From Ancylobacter defluvii (GTDB lineage Bacteria; Pseudomonadota; Alphaproteobacteria; Rhizobiales; Xanthobacteraceae), in NCBI RefSeq assembly GCF_018390605.1, contig NZ_JAHBGD010000019.1, positions 62,001 to 126,000 on the forward strand: a stretch of DNA of 64,000 nt, written 5' to 3'. The position numbers were made by a program, and so were the translations under genes. Shown piece after piece: positions 37,132-46,145 of the stretch. Each line of letters begins with the position of its first letter. The stretch's first letter is position 1. The notes under the pieces were generated by a model. It had not been told where the DNA came from, searched no databases, and was given only the letters and a program-made list of their open reading frames with translations.

Positions 37132-38292
37132 CTATCCGTGCCGAAACATCGCCTCGAGTTCGACCTTTGCCGTGACCGAGGAAGTCGCCGCGTTCCGCCC
37201 ATAGAGCTGTTCGTCGAGCTGGGCGGTTTCCCGCCCGCTCACCGGCAGCCCTAGGGAGCGCCGGCGGCGCAGATAGGTCTCGGCGGCGCGGCGGATATCG
37301 AGCAGGGCGCCGGTTCTGGCGGCGCGCACCAGGGCGCGGCGGGTCGGGTCGATCGGCGACAGCCTGCGGATCGCCCGCAGCATGTCCGCCCGCCGCGACG
37401 GCGAAAGCCCGATGAGCGCAAAGGCCAGGCCAGCCATCAGCCCCATCCCGGTGGCGAACCACGCCAGGCCGACCTGTGCGGCGGGCAGGCGCTCGGTGCC
37501 GCTGCGATTTCCGCCGAAGCTCGAATAGCCAAAAGGGATCGCCGGCATTTCCGCCGTACGCATCTGCCGGGCGGCGGTATCGAACCAGGGAATGGAGACG
37601 GCGGGAAGCACGCCCGGCTCGCCGGTCTTGGGGCGAAGATGCCACTCCCAGCTCACGGTCGTCACCGGTCCGTCCGGCGTCGGCTGCATCTCGCGCCGCT
37701 CCGGCGCCACGAAGCTGATCAGCCAGGGCTCGCGCAGCAGCGGGCGCGCCGGCAGGAGATGCGGAAGCGTGCCTTCGGCCTTGAGCGTGACCCGCCGAAC
37801 CAGGGTCTCGCCGTCGCGCAGTTCACCCGGCTTGGCCGACAATTCATCCTCGATCGTGAGGCTGCGGGCGGAAAGCGGTGCTCCAGCATCCGGAAACGGC
37901 GCGACCGGCAGGGTAACGGGCGGCGCGGTCACCACCAGCGGTTCGCGAAGGTTGTTGGCGCCGACAACGGTGAGATGATGCGCCACCGGCCCGATGGCGA
38001 GCGCGCCGGCATGGCGGGGGAACAGGGCGATGCGGCGCTCGAAAACCCGGACGCTGCGCCCCTCGATTTGTTCATCGCGCCACTGGTCGCGCGACAGCTG
38101 CATCCAGTCATAATCTTCCGAGTTGGGAAAGCTTAGCTTCTCCAGCGTGATCTGCCGCGTGTATTCGCCCCTGACCGTGAGCGGGATCATCTCGCCCACC
38201 ACCGGCTGCCCATCCGGCACGACGAGGCGCAGGCTTTCGGCGCGCGCGACGCCGGTCATCAGGACCAGCAGCAGGACGAGACGGATCACCAT
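37132..38292 (-). CDS. BatD-like membrane-anchored protein
   Basis: A 386-residue protein with a signal peptide (1-18, ending ARA), a periplasmic beta-rich region with two repeats of the kind seen in BatD/'oxygen tolerance' proteins, one transmembrane helix (about 277-297, WFATGMGLMAGLAFALIGL) and a basic cytoplasmic tail. It is the last gene of the MoxR-Bat operon and overlaps the TPR gene by 7 bp. The Bat complex is thought to assist protein or complex maturation at the membrane with the MoxR ATPase; the client here is unknown. Confidence 0.78.
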   Translation of the reverse strand: MVIRLVLLLVLMTGVARAESLRLVVPDGQPVVGEMIPLTVRGEYTRQITLEKLSFPNSEDYDWMQLSRDQWRDEQIEGRSVRVFERRIALFPRHAGALAIGPVAHHLTVVGANNLREPLVVTAPPVTLPVAPFPDAGAPLSARSLTIEDELSAKPGELRDGETLVRRVTLKAEGTLPHLLPARPLLREPWLISFVAPERREMQPTPDGPVTTVSWEWHLRPKTGEPGVLPAVSIPWFDTAARQMRTAEMPAIPFGYSSFGGNRSGTERLPAAQVGLAWFATGMGLMAGLAFALIGLSPSRRADMLRAIRRLSPIDPTRRALVRAARTGALLDIRRAAETYLRRRRSLGLPVSGRETAQLDEQLYGRNAATSSVTAKVELEAMFRHG

Positions 38293-38900
38293 CGGTCGCT
38301 CCCTTCCGGCCGGAGCAGGCCCGCGCCCGCCCGACGTTCGTATTCCTTCTGCAGACGCAGGCGCAGGAACTCTCCCGGATCATCCGTGAGGGTGTCGAGC
38401 CAGGCATCGGAAGCGGCGATGCCGCGCGCCTCGATCGGCCGCTTCCATGTCGGGTCCGGCGTGCTGGCCGCCGCCTGGCCATCCGCGGCGCCCGATGGTT
38501 GCAGGCCGCCATGGCCGGGCAGCCGGCCCGGCATGATATTTTCGCCCCGCGTCTTGGAAACCAGCGAATCGATCAGGTCCCGCAGCCGCGTGGCTTCGGC
38601 ATCCGCCGGATTGGCGAACAGCACGGCGTCGAGATAGGCGACCGCCAAGGCGTGCTTCCCGGTCGCCGCCAGCGTAAGGGCGCGGTTGAAGGTCTGGCTG
38701 CGCCCGGCCTCGGCGAAGGCGGCATCCGCGTCGGCATAGGCGCCGTCGCGATAGAGCGCGAGGCCCCTGGCCGCCGGGTCGTCGAGCAGCGCCGCGGCCC
38801 CGGGGATCCCGGCCCGGAAGCCGAGGCGCCCCCAGGCGGCCGGACCGGCGAGAGCGAGGCAGCCGAGGCCGGCGGCCGCCAGGAGCGCGAGCCGATTCAT
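38286..38900 (-). CDS. BatC-like TPR protein
   Basis: A 204-residue protein with an N-terminal hydrophobic signal or anchor (about 4-24) and one or two TPR-like helix pairs (GLALYRDGAYADADAAFAEAGRS, then TLAATGKHALAVAYLDAVL). A low-complexity linker and a conserved C-terminal segment (DPGEFLRLRLQKEYERR) follow. The layout equals BatC/VWA-associated TPR proteins. The start overlaps the upstream stop (ATGA). Confidence 0.75.
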   Translation of the reverse strand: MNRLALLAAAGLGCLALAGPAAWGRLGFRAGIPGAAALLDDPAARGLALYRDGAYADADAAFAEAGRSQTFNRALTLAATGKHALAVAYLDAVLFANPADAEATRLRDLIDSLVSKTRGENIMPGRLPGHGGLQPSGAADGQAAASTPDPTWKRPIEARGIAASDAWLDTLTDDPGEFLRLRLQKEYERRAGAGLLRPEGSDRW

Positions 38901-39778
38901 GCCCGCCTCCGGAACAGGCCGAGAAGCGGGATGATGGCCAGCGCGGCCACGAACGGGCCGAGATCGTGGAACTCCAGCGCCGCCACGGTCGGATCCCGCT
39001 CCAGCCCGCCGGCGCGCGACAGCCGGCCCAGCACGGGCGCGGGGGAGCGGGCCGGCGCCGCGGCATCGCCGAGCGCTTGCAGCGCGGCGGGATCGCTGGT
39101 CCCGCCCGCGCCGCCGGCCAGCGTCAGCACGGAAAGCCGAATGCCGTCGCCCGCGAGGCGCCCAGCCTCGGCACGTGTCGCCGCGTCGACGCCGCCACCG
39201 TCGGAGATCAGCACCAGCTCGGCATCGCGGCTGCGTTGCAGCATCTGCCGCGCCAGGGCGACGGCGGCGGCCGGGCGGCTGCCGCCGCCCGGCATGGTGC
39301 CGGAGCCGAGCACCGCGATCTGGCTCTCCAGGGTGGCGGGATCGGCCGTCGGCGCCGCAACCTCATAGGCCTCGCCCGCATAGAGCAGGAGGCCCACCGG
39401 CCGGCCGGCCGCCGCCGTGAGCACCTCGGCGGCGGCGGCCTGCGCGTCGGCGAGGGCGGGGCTTTCGGCGACGGAGGGCGACATGTCGATGGCAATCAGG
39501 ATCGCGCCATCCCCGGCGAGCCGCGGTGCATCGGCACGCGGTACCGCCGGCCCGCAAAGCCCGAGGCTCAGCAGCCCGGCCGCGATCAGCGGCGCAAAGC
39601 CGCTGCGCCCGCCGCTCCGGCGCAGATGCCCGAGCGTCCGCATGGCGACGAGCATGGCGGGCGGCATCACCCGCTCCCACCCGCCGGCGCCGCCGCGCCG
39701 CCACAACCACAGGGCGAGGAGGGCGAGCAGCGGGATCGCCGCGAGCCACCATGGACGCAGCAGCACGAGAGCGCTCAT
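38897..39778 (-). CDS. VWA-domain membrane protein (BatB-like)
   Basis: A 293-residue protein with an N-terminal helix (LVLLRPWWLAAIPLLALLALWLW begins at 5), a second helix near 62-78 and a VWA domain from about 92. The MIDAS D-x-S-x-S is present as D98-M-S-P-S102. A C-terminal helix ends in basic residues. The start is set at 39778 by the ATGA overlap with the upstream VWA gene. Paired VWA proteins (BatA/BatB) are thought to form the membrane part of the MoxR system. Confidence 0.82.
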   Translation of the reverse strand: MSALVLLRPWWLAAIPLLALLALWLWRRGGAGGWERVMPPAMLVAMRTLGHLRRSGGRSGFAPLIAAGLLSLGLCGPAVPRADAPRLAGDGAILIAIDMSPSVAESPALADAQAAAAEVLTAAAGRPVGLLLYAGEAYEVAAPTADPATLESQIAVLGSGTMPGGGSRPAAAVALARQMLQRSRDAELVLISDGGGVDAATRAEAGRLAGDGIRLSVLTLAGGAGGTSDPAALQALGDAAAPARSPAPVLGRLSRAGGLERDPTVAALEFHDLGPFVAALAIIPLLGLFRRRA

Positions 39779-40716
39779 GCCCGCCTCCGCACCGCCAGCA
39801 GCAGCGCCAGAGCCAGCGCCGCCCCGCCGGGCCACACCCACAGCGCCTGCCAATAACGCAGCGGCGGCCGCTTCATCGGGTTCGGCTCCAGCTGGTCGAG
39901 GGCTACGGCCATGGCCGTCAGATCGTCCATGGTGCGCACCCGGAAGCTGGCGCCGCCTCCCAGCTCGGCCATGGCGCGCAGGGCCGCGGCATCCACCGCG
40001 TCGCGCGATTGCGGCTGGTTCTCCAGATCCTCCGGGCCGAGCGCGATGGTGTGCACCCGGATGCCGTGGCTGGCAGCAAGCCGCGCCGCATCGCTCGCCG
40101 GCACCTTGCCCGAGGTATCGGCTCCGTCGGAGAGCAGGACGATGACCTTGCTTTTCGCGTCGCTCTGCATCAGGCGCCGGGTGGCCAGCCCGAGGCCGTC
40201 GGCGATCGCGGTGGAGCGGCCGGAAATGCCGATCTGCGCACCGTCGATGGCATGGGCCACCGCGGCCACGTCGAAGGTCGGCGGCTGCGCCACATACGCC
40301 CGGTCGCCGAAGATCACCATCCCGATCCGGTCGCCCTTCCGGGACGCGACGAAGCGGGAGGCGACGCGCTTTACCGCCTCCAACCTGGACAAGGGCCGTC
40401 CATCGAGGCTGAAATCCTCGTTAAGCATGCTGCCGGACAGATCGAGCGTCAGCAGGATCTCGCGCCCCGACGAGGTGACGAGATCGGTCGTGGCGGCGAG
40501 CCGCGGACCGGCGAGCGCCAGCACCAGCGCCGTCCAGGCGCCAATCAGCAGGGCCATATCGAGAAAGCGGCCTCGCCCCTGCGCCGCGCCGGCGGCCGCA
40601 AAAGTGCCGGCATCGACCCGCAGCGACGCGCCCGCCGGAGCGGTGACGGCCAGGAAGCGACGCGCCAGCAGCGGCAGCGGCAGCAGAAGCAGCGCCAGCG
40701 GAAAGGCGAAGCTCAT
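39775..40716 (-). CDS. VWA-domain membrane protein (BatA-like)
   Basis: A 313-residue protein with an N-terminal helix (1-18), a second helix (about 52-70) and a VWA domain with the canonical MIDAS D92-L-S-G-S96-M. The C-terminus has another helix (LWVWPGGAALALALLLAV) and a basic end. This membrane layout is standard for BatA. It overlaps the genes on both sides by 4 bp. Confidence 0.86.
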   Translation of the reverse strand: MSFAFPLALLLLPLPLLARRFLAVTAPAGASLRVDAGTFAAAGAAQGRGRFLDMALLIGAWTALVLALAGPRLAATTDLVTSSGREILLTLDLSGSMLNEDFSLDGRPLSRLEAVKRVASRFVASRKGDRIGMVIFGDRAYVAQPPTFDVAAVAHAIDGAQIGISGRSTAIADGLGLATRRLMQSDAKSKVIVLLSDGADTSGKVPASDAARLAASHGIRVHTIALGPEDLENQPQSRDAVDAAALRAMAELGGGASFRVRTMDDLTAMAVALDQLEPNPMKRPPLRYWQALWVWPGGAALALALLLAVRRRA

Positions 40717-41054
40717 CGGCGCACCGGCCGCGCCTTCAGCGCGATGCGCTCGATCGCCGCCTCGCCGAGCGGCGACGCGGTACCGTAGGCGGTGTCGCGC
40801 AGTTCCTGCGGAAGGTGTCCGACAATGCGCGCAATAGCCAGGGCCTGCTCCGCCGGCGGCATCCCGCGGGTGGAGCGGATACGGGCACGCCGCGAGGGCA
40901 GCCGGTCGAGAAACGGCATCAGGAGCGACGCCAGCAGCGCGGCCAGCACCAGCCCGACCCCGAACAGCATCAGCAGATCGGCGGCACGAAGCTGCATCAG
41001 GTAGGGCGGCAGGCGCCCCTCCGGAAGCGCGGCGATCAGCTCAGCCTGCGTCAT
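40713..41054 (-). CDS. Small membrane protein in the bat operon (DUF4381-like position)
   Basis: A 113-residue protein with one transmembrane helix (about 27-49, LMLFGVGLVLAALLASLLMPFL) and a cytoplasmic helical part. A short LPEGRLPPYL stretch precedes the helix. DUF4381 proteins occupy this place between the DUF58 and VWA genes in many such operons; the resemblance is in topology and position rather than clear identity. It overlaps the DUF58 gene by 14 bp. Confidence 0.6.
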   Translation of the reverse strand: MTQAELIAALPEGRLPPYLMQLRAADLLMLFGVGLVLAALLASLLMPFLDRLPSRRARIRSTRGMPPAEQALAIARIVGHLPQELRDTAYGTASPLGEAAIERIALKARPVRR

Positions 41055-41880
41055 GCGGGATTACCTCCAGGCTCACATTCAGTGCCCGCATCCGCAGCGC
41101 CAGCGGCGCGGGATCGCAAGGATGCAGCCGGGCCAGCCGGCTGAACGCCCCGGCATGGATCGGCAGCGCCCGCGGCGGCGGAGCGGTGTCGATCGGATCG
41201 CCCGGCAGCAGCAGCCGGACCTGCCGCCGCCGGGCAAGGCGTGCCAGGTCCGGCTCATCGGCCGGAGCGATGCCTTCCATGCCGGTGGCGATCAGCACCT
41301 CGGCGCCCGGCGGACTGAGCCGGGCGGCGCGGACCAGCGCCTCGGAAAGCGACGGCCCCTCGCTGCCGGCTTCCAGCGCCTGGTCGTGGCGGCTGGCCAG
41401 CATGTGGCTGATCCGGCTCATCTGCGACACGCCGCTGCCGAGCGGGATGACCGCGACGCCGGCGGCGTTGACGCTGATCGCCGCGATCGACGCCCCGCGC
41501 GCGGTGGCAAGCCAGCCCCGCCGGGCCAAGGCTCGCGCTCCGCGTACCGAACGCAACGCCGCACCGGTCCCCCACAGCATTGGCGGGCGAAAATCGGCGA
41601 TCAGCAGCACCGTGTCGTCGCGGTCCTCGTGAAAGCTGCGAATATGCGGCATCCCGGTGCGGGCGGTGGCGGCAGGGTCAATGCGGCGGGCATCGTCACC
41701 CTCGGCGAAGGCGCGGATCTCCCGCAGATCCATGCCGGCGCCGGCCGGCTTGGCCGGAAGGGCGCCGGGACGGCGCGAGGCGGGGCGATGCCGGCCCTGC
41801 CGGGGAACGCCGTCGCGAAGGGCCAGCAATTCGGCGGCGTCGAGACGGATGCCCGGCACGTCGAGCCTCGCGTTCACCAT
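41041..41880 (-). CDS. DUF58 family protein
   Basis: A 279-residue protein of the DUF58 family, which accompanies MoxR ATPases. The conserved core includes GMDLREIRAFAEGDDARRID (49-68) followed by a VWA-like fold (DTVLLIADFRPPM) with a changed metal site. The start at 41880 gives a 7-bp overlap with the MoxR gene; longer upstream frames lie within MoxR and are rejected. In methylotrophs the homologue is MxaS; here no mxaF-type gene is nearby. Confidence 0.84.
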   Translation of the reverse strand: MVNARLDVPGIRLDAAELLALRDGVPRQGRHRPASRRPGALPAKPAGAGMDLREIRAFAEGDDARRIDPAATARTGMPHIRSFHEDRDDTVLLIADFRPPMLWGTGAALRSVRGARALARRGWLATARGASIAAISVNAAGVAVIPLGSGVSQMSRISHMLASRHDQALEAGSEGPSLSEALVRAARLSPPGAEVLIATGMEGIAPADEPDLARLARRRQVRLLLPGDPIDTAPPPRALPIHAGAFSRLARLHPCDPAPLALRMRALNVSLEVIPHDAG

Positions 41881-42824
41881 GGCTCGACCGCCCGCACGAT
41901 GTCGGCGACAAGGCTGCGGCCGCTGCGCCCCTCGCTGATGGCGGTCCAGTTGGGAACGAGACGGTGCGACAGCGCGTCGGGGGCGAGAGCGATCACATCC
42001 TCGGGCAGGGCATAATCCCGCCCCTTCAGCCAGGCCCGGGCCTGCGCGGCGACGGCCAAGGCCAGCGTGCCGCGCGGAGATATGGCATGCTCGACCCATT
42101 CGGCCACCGCGCCGCCGGGCCGCGAGGCCATCACCAGCCGCACAATGAAGTCCTTGAGCGCGGGAGCGAGATGCACCCGGGCGACTTCCGATTTCGCCGT
42201 GTGCAGATTGTCGGCCGACAGCGCGACGGCCTGCAGGGCCGGTGGATCGATTCGCTCCGCCACCACCAGATCGAGAATGGCGCGCTCGTGCTCCGCCCGC
42301 GGCAGGCCGAGCGAAAGATGCAGCAGGAAGCGGTCCATCTGCGCCTCCGGCAACGGGAAGGTGCCTTCATGCTCGATCGGGTTCTGGGTCGCGACGACCA
42401 TGAAAGGGTTCGGCAGTACCCGGCTCACCCCCGCCGTCGTCACCTGGCTCTCCGCCATGGCCTCCAGCAGCGCCGACTGCACCTTGGGTGGCGCACGGTT
42501 GATTTCATCCACCAGCACCAGCGCGTGGAAAATCGGGCCGGGGACGAAGTCAAAGCTCCCGGTATCGGGGCGGAACACCTGTGTGCCGGTCAGATCGGCG
42601 GGCAGCAGGTCCGGGGTGCACTGGATCCGCGCATGGCTGCCCGGAAGATACGCCGCCAGGCGCTTGACGGCGCGGGTCTTGGCGATGCCCGGCGGTCCCT
42701 CGATCAGCACGTGGCCGCTGGTGAGCAGGGCGATGAGCAGCCGCTCGACCATCTCCTCGTGCCCGATCAGGCCCGCCGCGACCTCGGCGCCGAGCCGGGC
42801 GATCGGATGGCTCATGTCGTTCAT
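41874..42824 (-). CDS. MoxR-family AAA+ ATPase
   Basis: A 316-residue AAA+ ATPase: Walker A GPPGIAKT (43-50), Walker B LVLVDEINR (102-110), sensor 1 in VVATQNPIEHEGTF. MoxR ATPases act with VWA proteins as chaperones that help insert cofactors or metals or activate complexes. A GTG at 42830 is in frame, but the ribosome site GGGAGG (42833-42838 on the minus strand) is 8 bases before ATG 42824, so that start is chosen. It is the first gene of the bat operon. Confidence 0.92.
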   Translation of the reverse strand: MNDMSHPIARLGAEVAAGLIGHEEMVERLLIALLTSGHVLIEGPPGIAKTRAVKRLAAYLPGSHARIQCTPDLLPADLTGTQVFRPDTGSFDFVPGPIFHALVLVDEINRAPPKVQSALLEAMAESQVTTAGVSRVLPNPFMVVATQNPIEHEGTFPLPEAQMDRFLLHLSLGLPRAEHERAILDLVVAERIDPPALQAVALSADNLHTAKSEVARVHLAPALKDFIVRLVMASRPGGAVAEWVEHAISPRGTLALAVAAQARAWLKGRDYALPEDVIALAPDALSHRLVPNWTAISEGRSGRSLVADIVRAVEPW

Positions 42825-42886
42825 GCGCACTGCCTCCCTGTGCCCGCCGAGGATGCGCGGGGCGGGGGCGGGCCGCCAGAGAGGCT

Positions 42887-42905
42887 TTCCCGGTCGAGCC
42901 GGGAA
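42887..42905. terminator. Hairpin between the kinase and MoxR genes
   Basis: TTCCCGG (42887-42893) pairs with CCGGGAA (42899-42905) around a 5-base loop, just after the kinase stop. No T-run follows on the minus strand, so it may slow rather than stop transcription between the two-component genes and the bat operon. Confidence 0.35.
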
Positions 42906-42916
42906 GATCTCCCGGG

Positions 42917-44245
42917 TCAGCGCGGCAGCCGTGCCGTGGCGCGCATGCCGTCCCCGGCCGGGACGAGCGAGAAGCTGCCGCCCAGCGCATCGACCCGCTC
43001 GCGGATGCCGAGCAGCCCGTAGCCGTCGCCGATCGGACCGTCGTGGCGGGCGGAACCGTCATCCGTGGCGGTCAGGGTGATGGCGTCGGCGACGTAGATC
43101 TTGAGCGAGACGGTCGTCGGCGCGCCGTGCCGGATCGCATTGGTCAGGCATTCCTGGGCGATGCGGTACAGGCTGAGCGCGAGCTCGTCCGGCACCGCCT
43201 CGATCTCGCCGGTGAGCTCCAGCCCGAAGCGGACCGCCGGCACCCGGCTGCGCCAGTCCGCCACCAGCCGCTCCAGCGCCGGGCGCAGCCCGAGATCGTC
43301 GAGATCGGGCGGGCGCAGGCGGGAGAGCTCGGCGCGCAGGCTCTCCATCATCTGGCCGGTGATCTCGGCGATGCGGGTGCCGTCCTCGGCGGTGGATTCG
43401 CCCGATTGCGCGATGGCGGCGGCAAGGGCGCGGGTGGCGGTGAGGCACTGGCCGAACTCGTCGTGCAGCTCGCGTGCCAGCGCCCGGCGTTCGCTTTCCT
43501 GCACGGTGAACAGCCGCCGGGTGAGCTCGGTCCGCATCGCCTGCGCCTCCTGCAGCGTCGCGGCGGTCTGGTTCAGCGCCGTGCTCAGCCGGTCGAACTC
43601 CGTCACCCGCAGATTTGGCAGGCGAGCGGCGAAATCGCCGCGCTGCAGGTGCTCGATACCGCGCAGGATGGCGCGAAACGGCGCCAGAAGCCGCACCACC
43701 AGCAGTCCGGTCAGGATGGCGCCGCCGATCGCCATGCCGACCGCGACGCGCATCAGGTCGCCGGTGCGGGCCCAGGCGCGGGTGACGATGACGCCCGGAT
43801 CGGCCATCGCGGTCACGCGGGCGTCGGAGATGTAGCGCATCCGCACCGGCACGGCGGCCGGATCGGGCACCAGCCCGGTTCGCTCGGCCAGCCACACGAA
43901 CCAGGCCGGCGGGGTTCCCTCCGCCGCGAGATAGGGGCCGCAGCGCCGGTGCGTCGGCTGGTCGCGCGCGCCGAATTCGACACAGATGCCCGGCGCGATC
44001 AGCGTCCAGGCCGGGAATTGCTGCCAGTCGCGGAAGACCGGCGTCGGCGCCACGCCGCCAAAGGCGAGGCCGATGAAGTCCGGGCGCGCGGCGATGGCGT
44101 CGGCGACGCGCCGGGCGGTGGTCTGCACATCCTGGCGGGCGGCGTTCGCCGTGTCCCACAGCACCCAGCCGGCGGCGACCAGCACGGTCAGGAGACCGGC
44201 GGCCAAAACCCGCAGAACCAGTTGCGGCAACAGCCGGCGCATCAT
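42917..44245 (-). CDS. NarX/MoxY-type sensor histidine kinase
   Basis: A 442-residue membrane kinase: TM1 (about 10-30), a periplasmic sensor (about 31-167, with C88 and C102), TM2 (168-187), HAMP (188-240), a HisKA_3 dimerisation domain with phospho-acceptor His261 in ELHDEFGQ, and a HATPase with N box ECLTNAIRHG and G box GYGLLGIRERV. The signal is unknown. It overlaps the response regulator by 4 bp. Similar pairs (MxaY/MxaX) control methanol-oxidation genes in methylotrophs; this link is suggestive only. Confidence 0.88.
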   Translation of the reverse strand: MMRRLLPQLVLRVLAAGLLTVLVAAGWVLWDTANAARQDVQTTARRVADAIAARPDFIGLAFGGVAPTPVFRDWQQFPAWTLIAPGICVEFGARDQPTHRRCGPYLAAEGTPPAWFVWLAERTGLVPDPAAVPVRMRYISDARVTAMADPGVIVTRAWARTGDLMRVAVGMAIGGAILTGLLVVRLLAPFRAILRGIEHLQRGDFAARLPNLRVTEFDRLSTALNQTAATLQEAQAMRTELTRRLFTVQESERRALARELHDEFGQCLTATRALAAAIAQSGESTAEDGTRIAEITGQMMESLRAELSRLRPPDLDDLGLRPALERLVADWRSRVPAVRFGLELTGEIEAVPDELALSLYRIAQECLTNAIRHGAPTTVSLKIYVADAITLTATDDGSARHDGPIGDGYGLLGIRERVDALGGSFSLVPAGDGMRATARLPR

Positions 44246-44877
44246 GTCGCCGGCACGAAGCCGGCGCGCTGCGCCTTGAGCACCAGATCGGCATCGCCGG
44301 AGGCCCCGAGCTTGGCCCGGATCTGCGACAGGTTGTTCTGCACGGTCTTGGACGACAGGCCGAGGCTGTGGGCGATGGAGCGCCCGTTCATGCCGCGCAC
44401 CAGCAGCAGCAATATGTCGCGCTCGCGCGGCGTCAGGCCGACGAAGTCGTCATCCTCGATCGAGGTTCGCGCGAATTCCTGCGCCATGTCGGCCGAGAGC
44501 ACCCGCCGGCCGGACACCACCGTGGTTATGGCGCGGACCAGTTCGTCCGGGGGACTGCTTTTCGACACGAAGCCCCGCGCTCCCGCCTCCATCGCCTTGC
44601 GCGCGAAAAACGCCCCCTGATGCATCGACACGACGATGATGCGGGCCTGGGGATCGCGCGCCAGCATGGCGTCGACGGCGGCGAAGCCTCCCCCGCCCGG
44701 CATGGAAAGGTCCATCAGCACGATGTCCGGCCGGTGCTCGGCGAAGGCTGTCAGCGCCGCCTCGCCGTCACCGGCCTCGGCCACCACCGAAAAGCCCGGC
44801 TGACGCCCGAGCAGCCGGCGATAGCCCTCGCGCACGATTGGATGATCGTCGACCAGGAGAATGCGGATCAGGTCCAT
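44242..44877 (-). CDS. LuxR/NarL-family response regulator
   Basis: A 211-residue regulator with a receiver domain (D10, D11, phospho-acceptor D56 in LMDLSMP, K in VSKSSP) and a C-terminal LuxR-type helix-turn-helix (LTPRERDILLLLVRG and SSKTVQNNLSQIRAKL). Phosphorylated by the adjacent kinase. The start at 44877 is the first that yields a complete receiver domain. It probably controls the downstream bat operon and unknown targets. Confidence 0.9.
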   Translation of the reverse strand: MDLIRILLVDDHPIVREGYRRLLGRQPGFSVVAEAGDGEAALTAFAEHRPDIVLMDLSMPGGGGFAAVDAMLARDPQARIIVVSMHQGAFFARKAMEAGARGFVSKSSPPDELVRAITTVVSGRRVLSADMAQEFARTSIEDDDFVGLTPRERDILLLLVRGMNGRSIAHSLGLSSKTVQNNLSQIRAKLGASGDADLVLKAQRAGFVPAT

Positions 44878-44894
44878 GGCCGGAGGATATCGCT

Positions 44895-44908
44895 TGCCGG
44901 CGCCGGCA
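44895..44908. promoter_or_regulatory. 14-bp palindrome upstream of the response regulator
   Basis: TGCCGGCGCCGGCA is a perfect palindrome 18 bp upstream of the response regulator start. It may be an operator or a stem in the leader; the GC-rich background makes chance occurrence possible. Confidence 0.3.
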
Positions 44909-44965
44909 CAATGGAGATGCGTGCCGGGGTGCTCCGAGATCATCCCGCGTCCGGCCGTCCAGCCC

Positions 44966-46144
44966 CTAGCCCGCCGGCACCGGCGCCGGGCGGCGGTGCT
45001 GCCAGAGCATGCCGACCAGCAATGCGTTGCCCAGCCCCAGGATCGCCACCGCGCCCAGAGCCTCGGAGGGGCCGCCATGTTCGATCAGGAACGCTCCCAG
45101 AAACGGGGCGGCGGCCTGCGCGACCAGCGACGGCCGCGCCAGCCGCCCCATCAGCGCCGCGTAGCGTTCGGGACCGAACAGCGCCAGCGGCAGCGTACCC
45201 CGCGCGATCGAAAACACCCCATTGCCGGCGCCGTAGAAAATGAGCGCGATCGCGGCCATCACCAGGCCGCTCCACAGCAGCAGCAGTCCGAGGGCAATCA
45301 GGCCGCAGGCCGCGCCGAGCGACCACAGGGGATGATGCCGGCCGCGCCCGGCCATCTCGACCAGCCGGCCGCCGACCTGGGCGGGACCGATAAGGGCGCC
45401 GAACAGCACCGCATCCGCCAGCGAAAGCCCCTGGGCCTGGAGCAGCGTGAGCAGATGCACCGATAGCGTCGCGGTGATCGCTCCCGCAATGATCATGACG
45501 GCGGCGAGCAGCAGGAAGGCCCGGCGTTCAGCGCCAAGCAGGGGTTCCGTCCCCGCCGCCCTCTCGGCCGAACGGGCGGGGGGTGGAGCGGCTCGCGGGA
45601 TCACCCGCAGCAGAAGCGGCAGCGAAAAGCCGATCTGGATGGCGGCGTAGATGAAGCAGGTGCCCCGCCATCCCACCGAGCCGACGAGATAGGCCGAGAG
45701 CGGCCAGCACACCGTGCTGGCAAACCCGCCCCACAGGGTGAGCACCGTGATCGCCGAGCGGGCCGAGCTTCCGAACAGGCGGCCGAGGGTGGCAAACGCC
45801 GCATCATAAAGGCCGGCGCCCATCCCCAGGCCCAGCACCAGCCACCCCGCCACATAGACCGGGAGCGCCTGCGACAGGCCGAGCGTGACCTGGCCGGCGG
45901 CGATCAGCACCGCCGACAGCGCCAGCACGCCGCGCCCGCCATGCCTGCCGATGGCGCGCCCGATCCATGGCGACACCAGCCCGGCGGTCAGCAGGCCGAT
46001 CGAGAGGCCGCCCACCACCCACGCCAGCGCCCAGCCGGTTTCCGCGGCCACCGGACCGGCCAGCACCGCCGACAGATAATAGGACGATCCCCAGGCCATG
46101 ATCTGGGTGATGCCGAGCGTGCTGATGATGGCGAGGCGGCTCAT
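44966..46144 (-). CDS. MFS transporter of the arsenic island
   Basis: A 392-residue major facilitator with 12 predicted helices; the motif GRAIGRHGGR in the loop after the second helix is MFS motif A-like. It begins 1 bp after the FMO gene and is co-transcribed with it and an ArsR regulator, so it probably exports the FMO product or a related arsenical. It differs from Acr3/ArsB pumps and from ArsJ, which pairs with a GAPDH gene not seen here. Substrate unproven. Confidence 0.75.
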   Translation of the reverse strand: MSRLAIISTLGITQIMAWGSSYYLSAVLAGPVAAETGWALAWVVGGLSIGLLTAGLVSPWIGRAIGRHGGRGVLALSAVLIAAGQVTLGLSQALPVYVAGWLVLGLGMGAGLYDAAFATLGRLFGSSARSAITVLTLWGGFASTVCWPLSAYLVGSVGWRGTCFIYAAIQIGFSLPLLLRVIPRAAPPPARSAERAAGTEPLLGAERRAFLLLAAVMIIAGAITATLSVHLLTLLQAQGLSLADAVLFGALIGPAQVGGRLVEMAGRGRHHPLWSLGAACGLIALGLLLLWSGLVMAAIALIFYGAGNGVFSIARGTLPLALFGPERYAALMGRLARPSLVAQAAAPFLGAFLIEHGGPSEALGAVAILGLGNALLVGMLWQHRRPAPVPAG

Positions 46145-46145
46145 C

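Noticed and set aside
44966..46144. Assignment of the arsenic-island MFS as ArsJ
   Set aside because: ArsJ pairs with a GAPDH gene for 1-arseno-3-phosphoglycerate export; none is present here.
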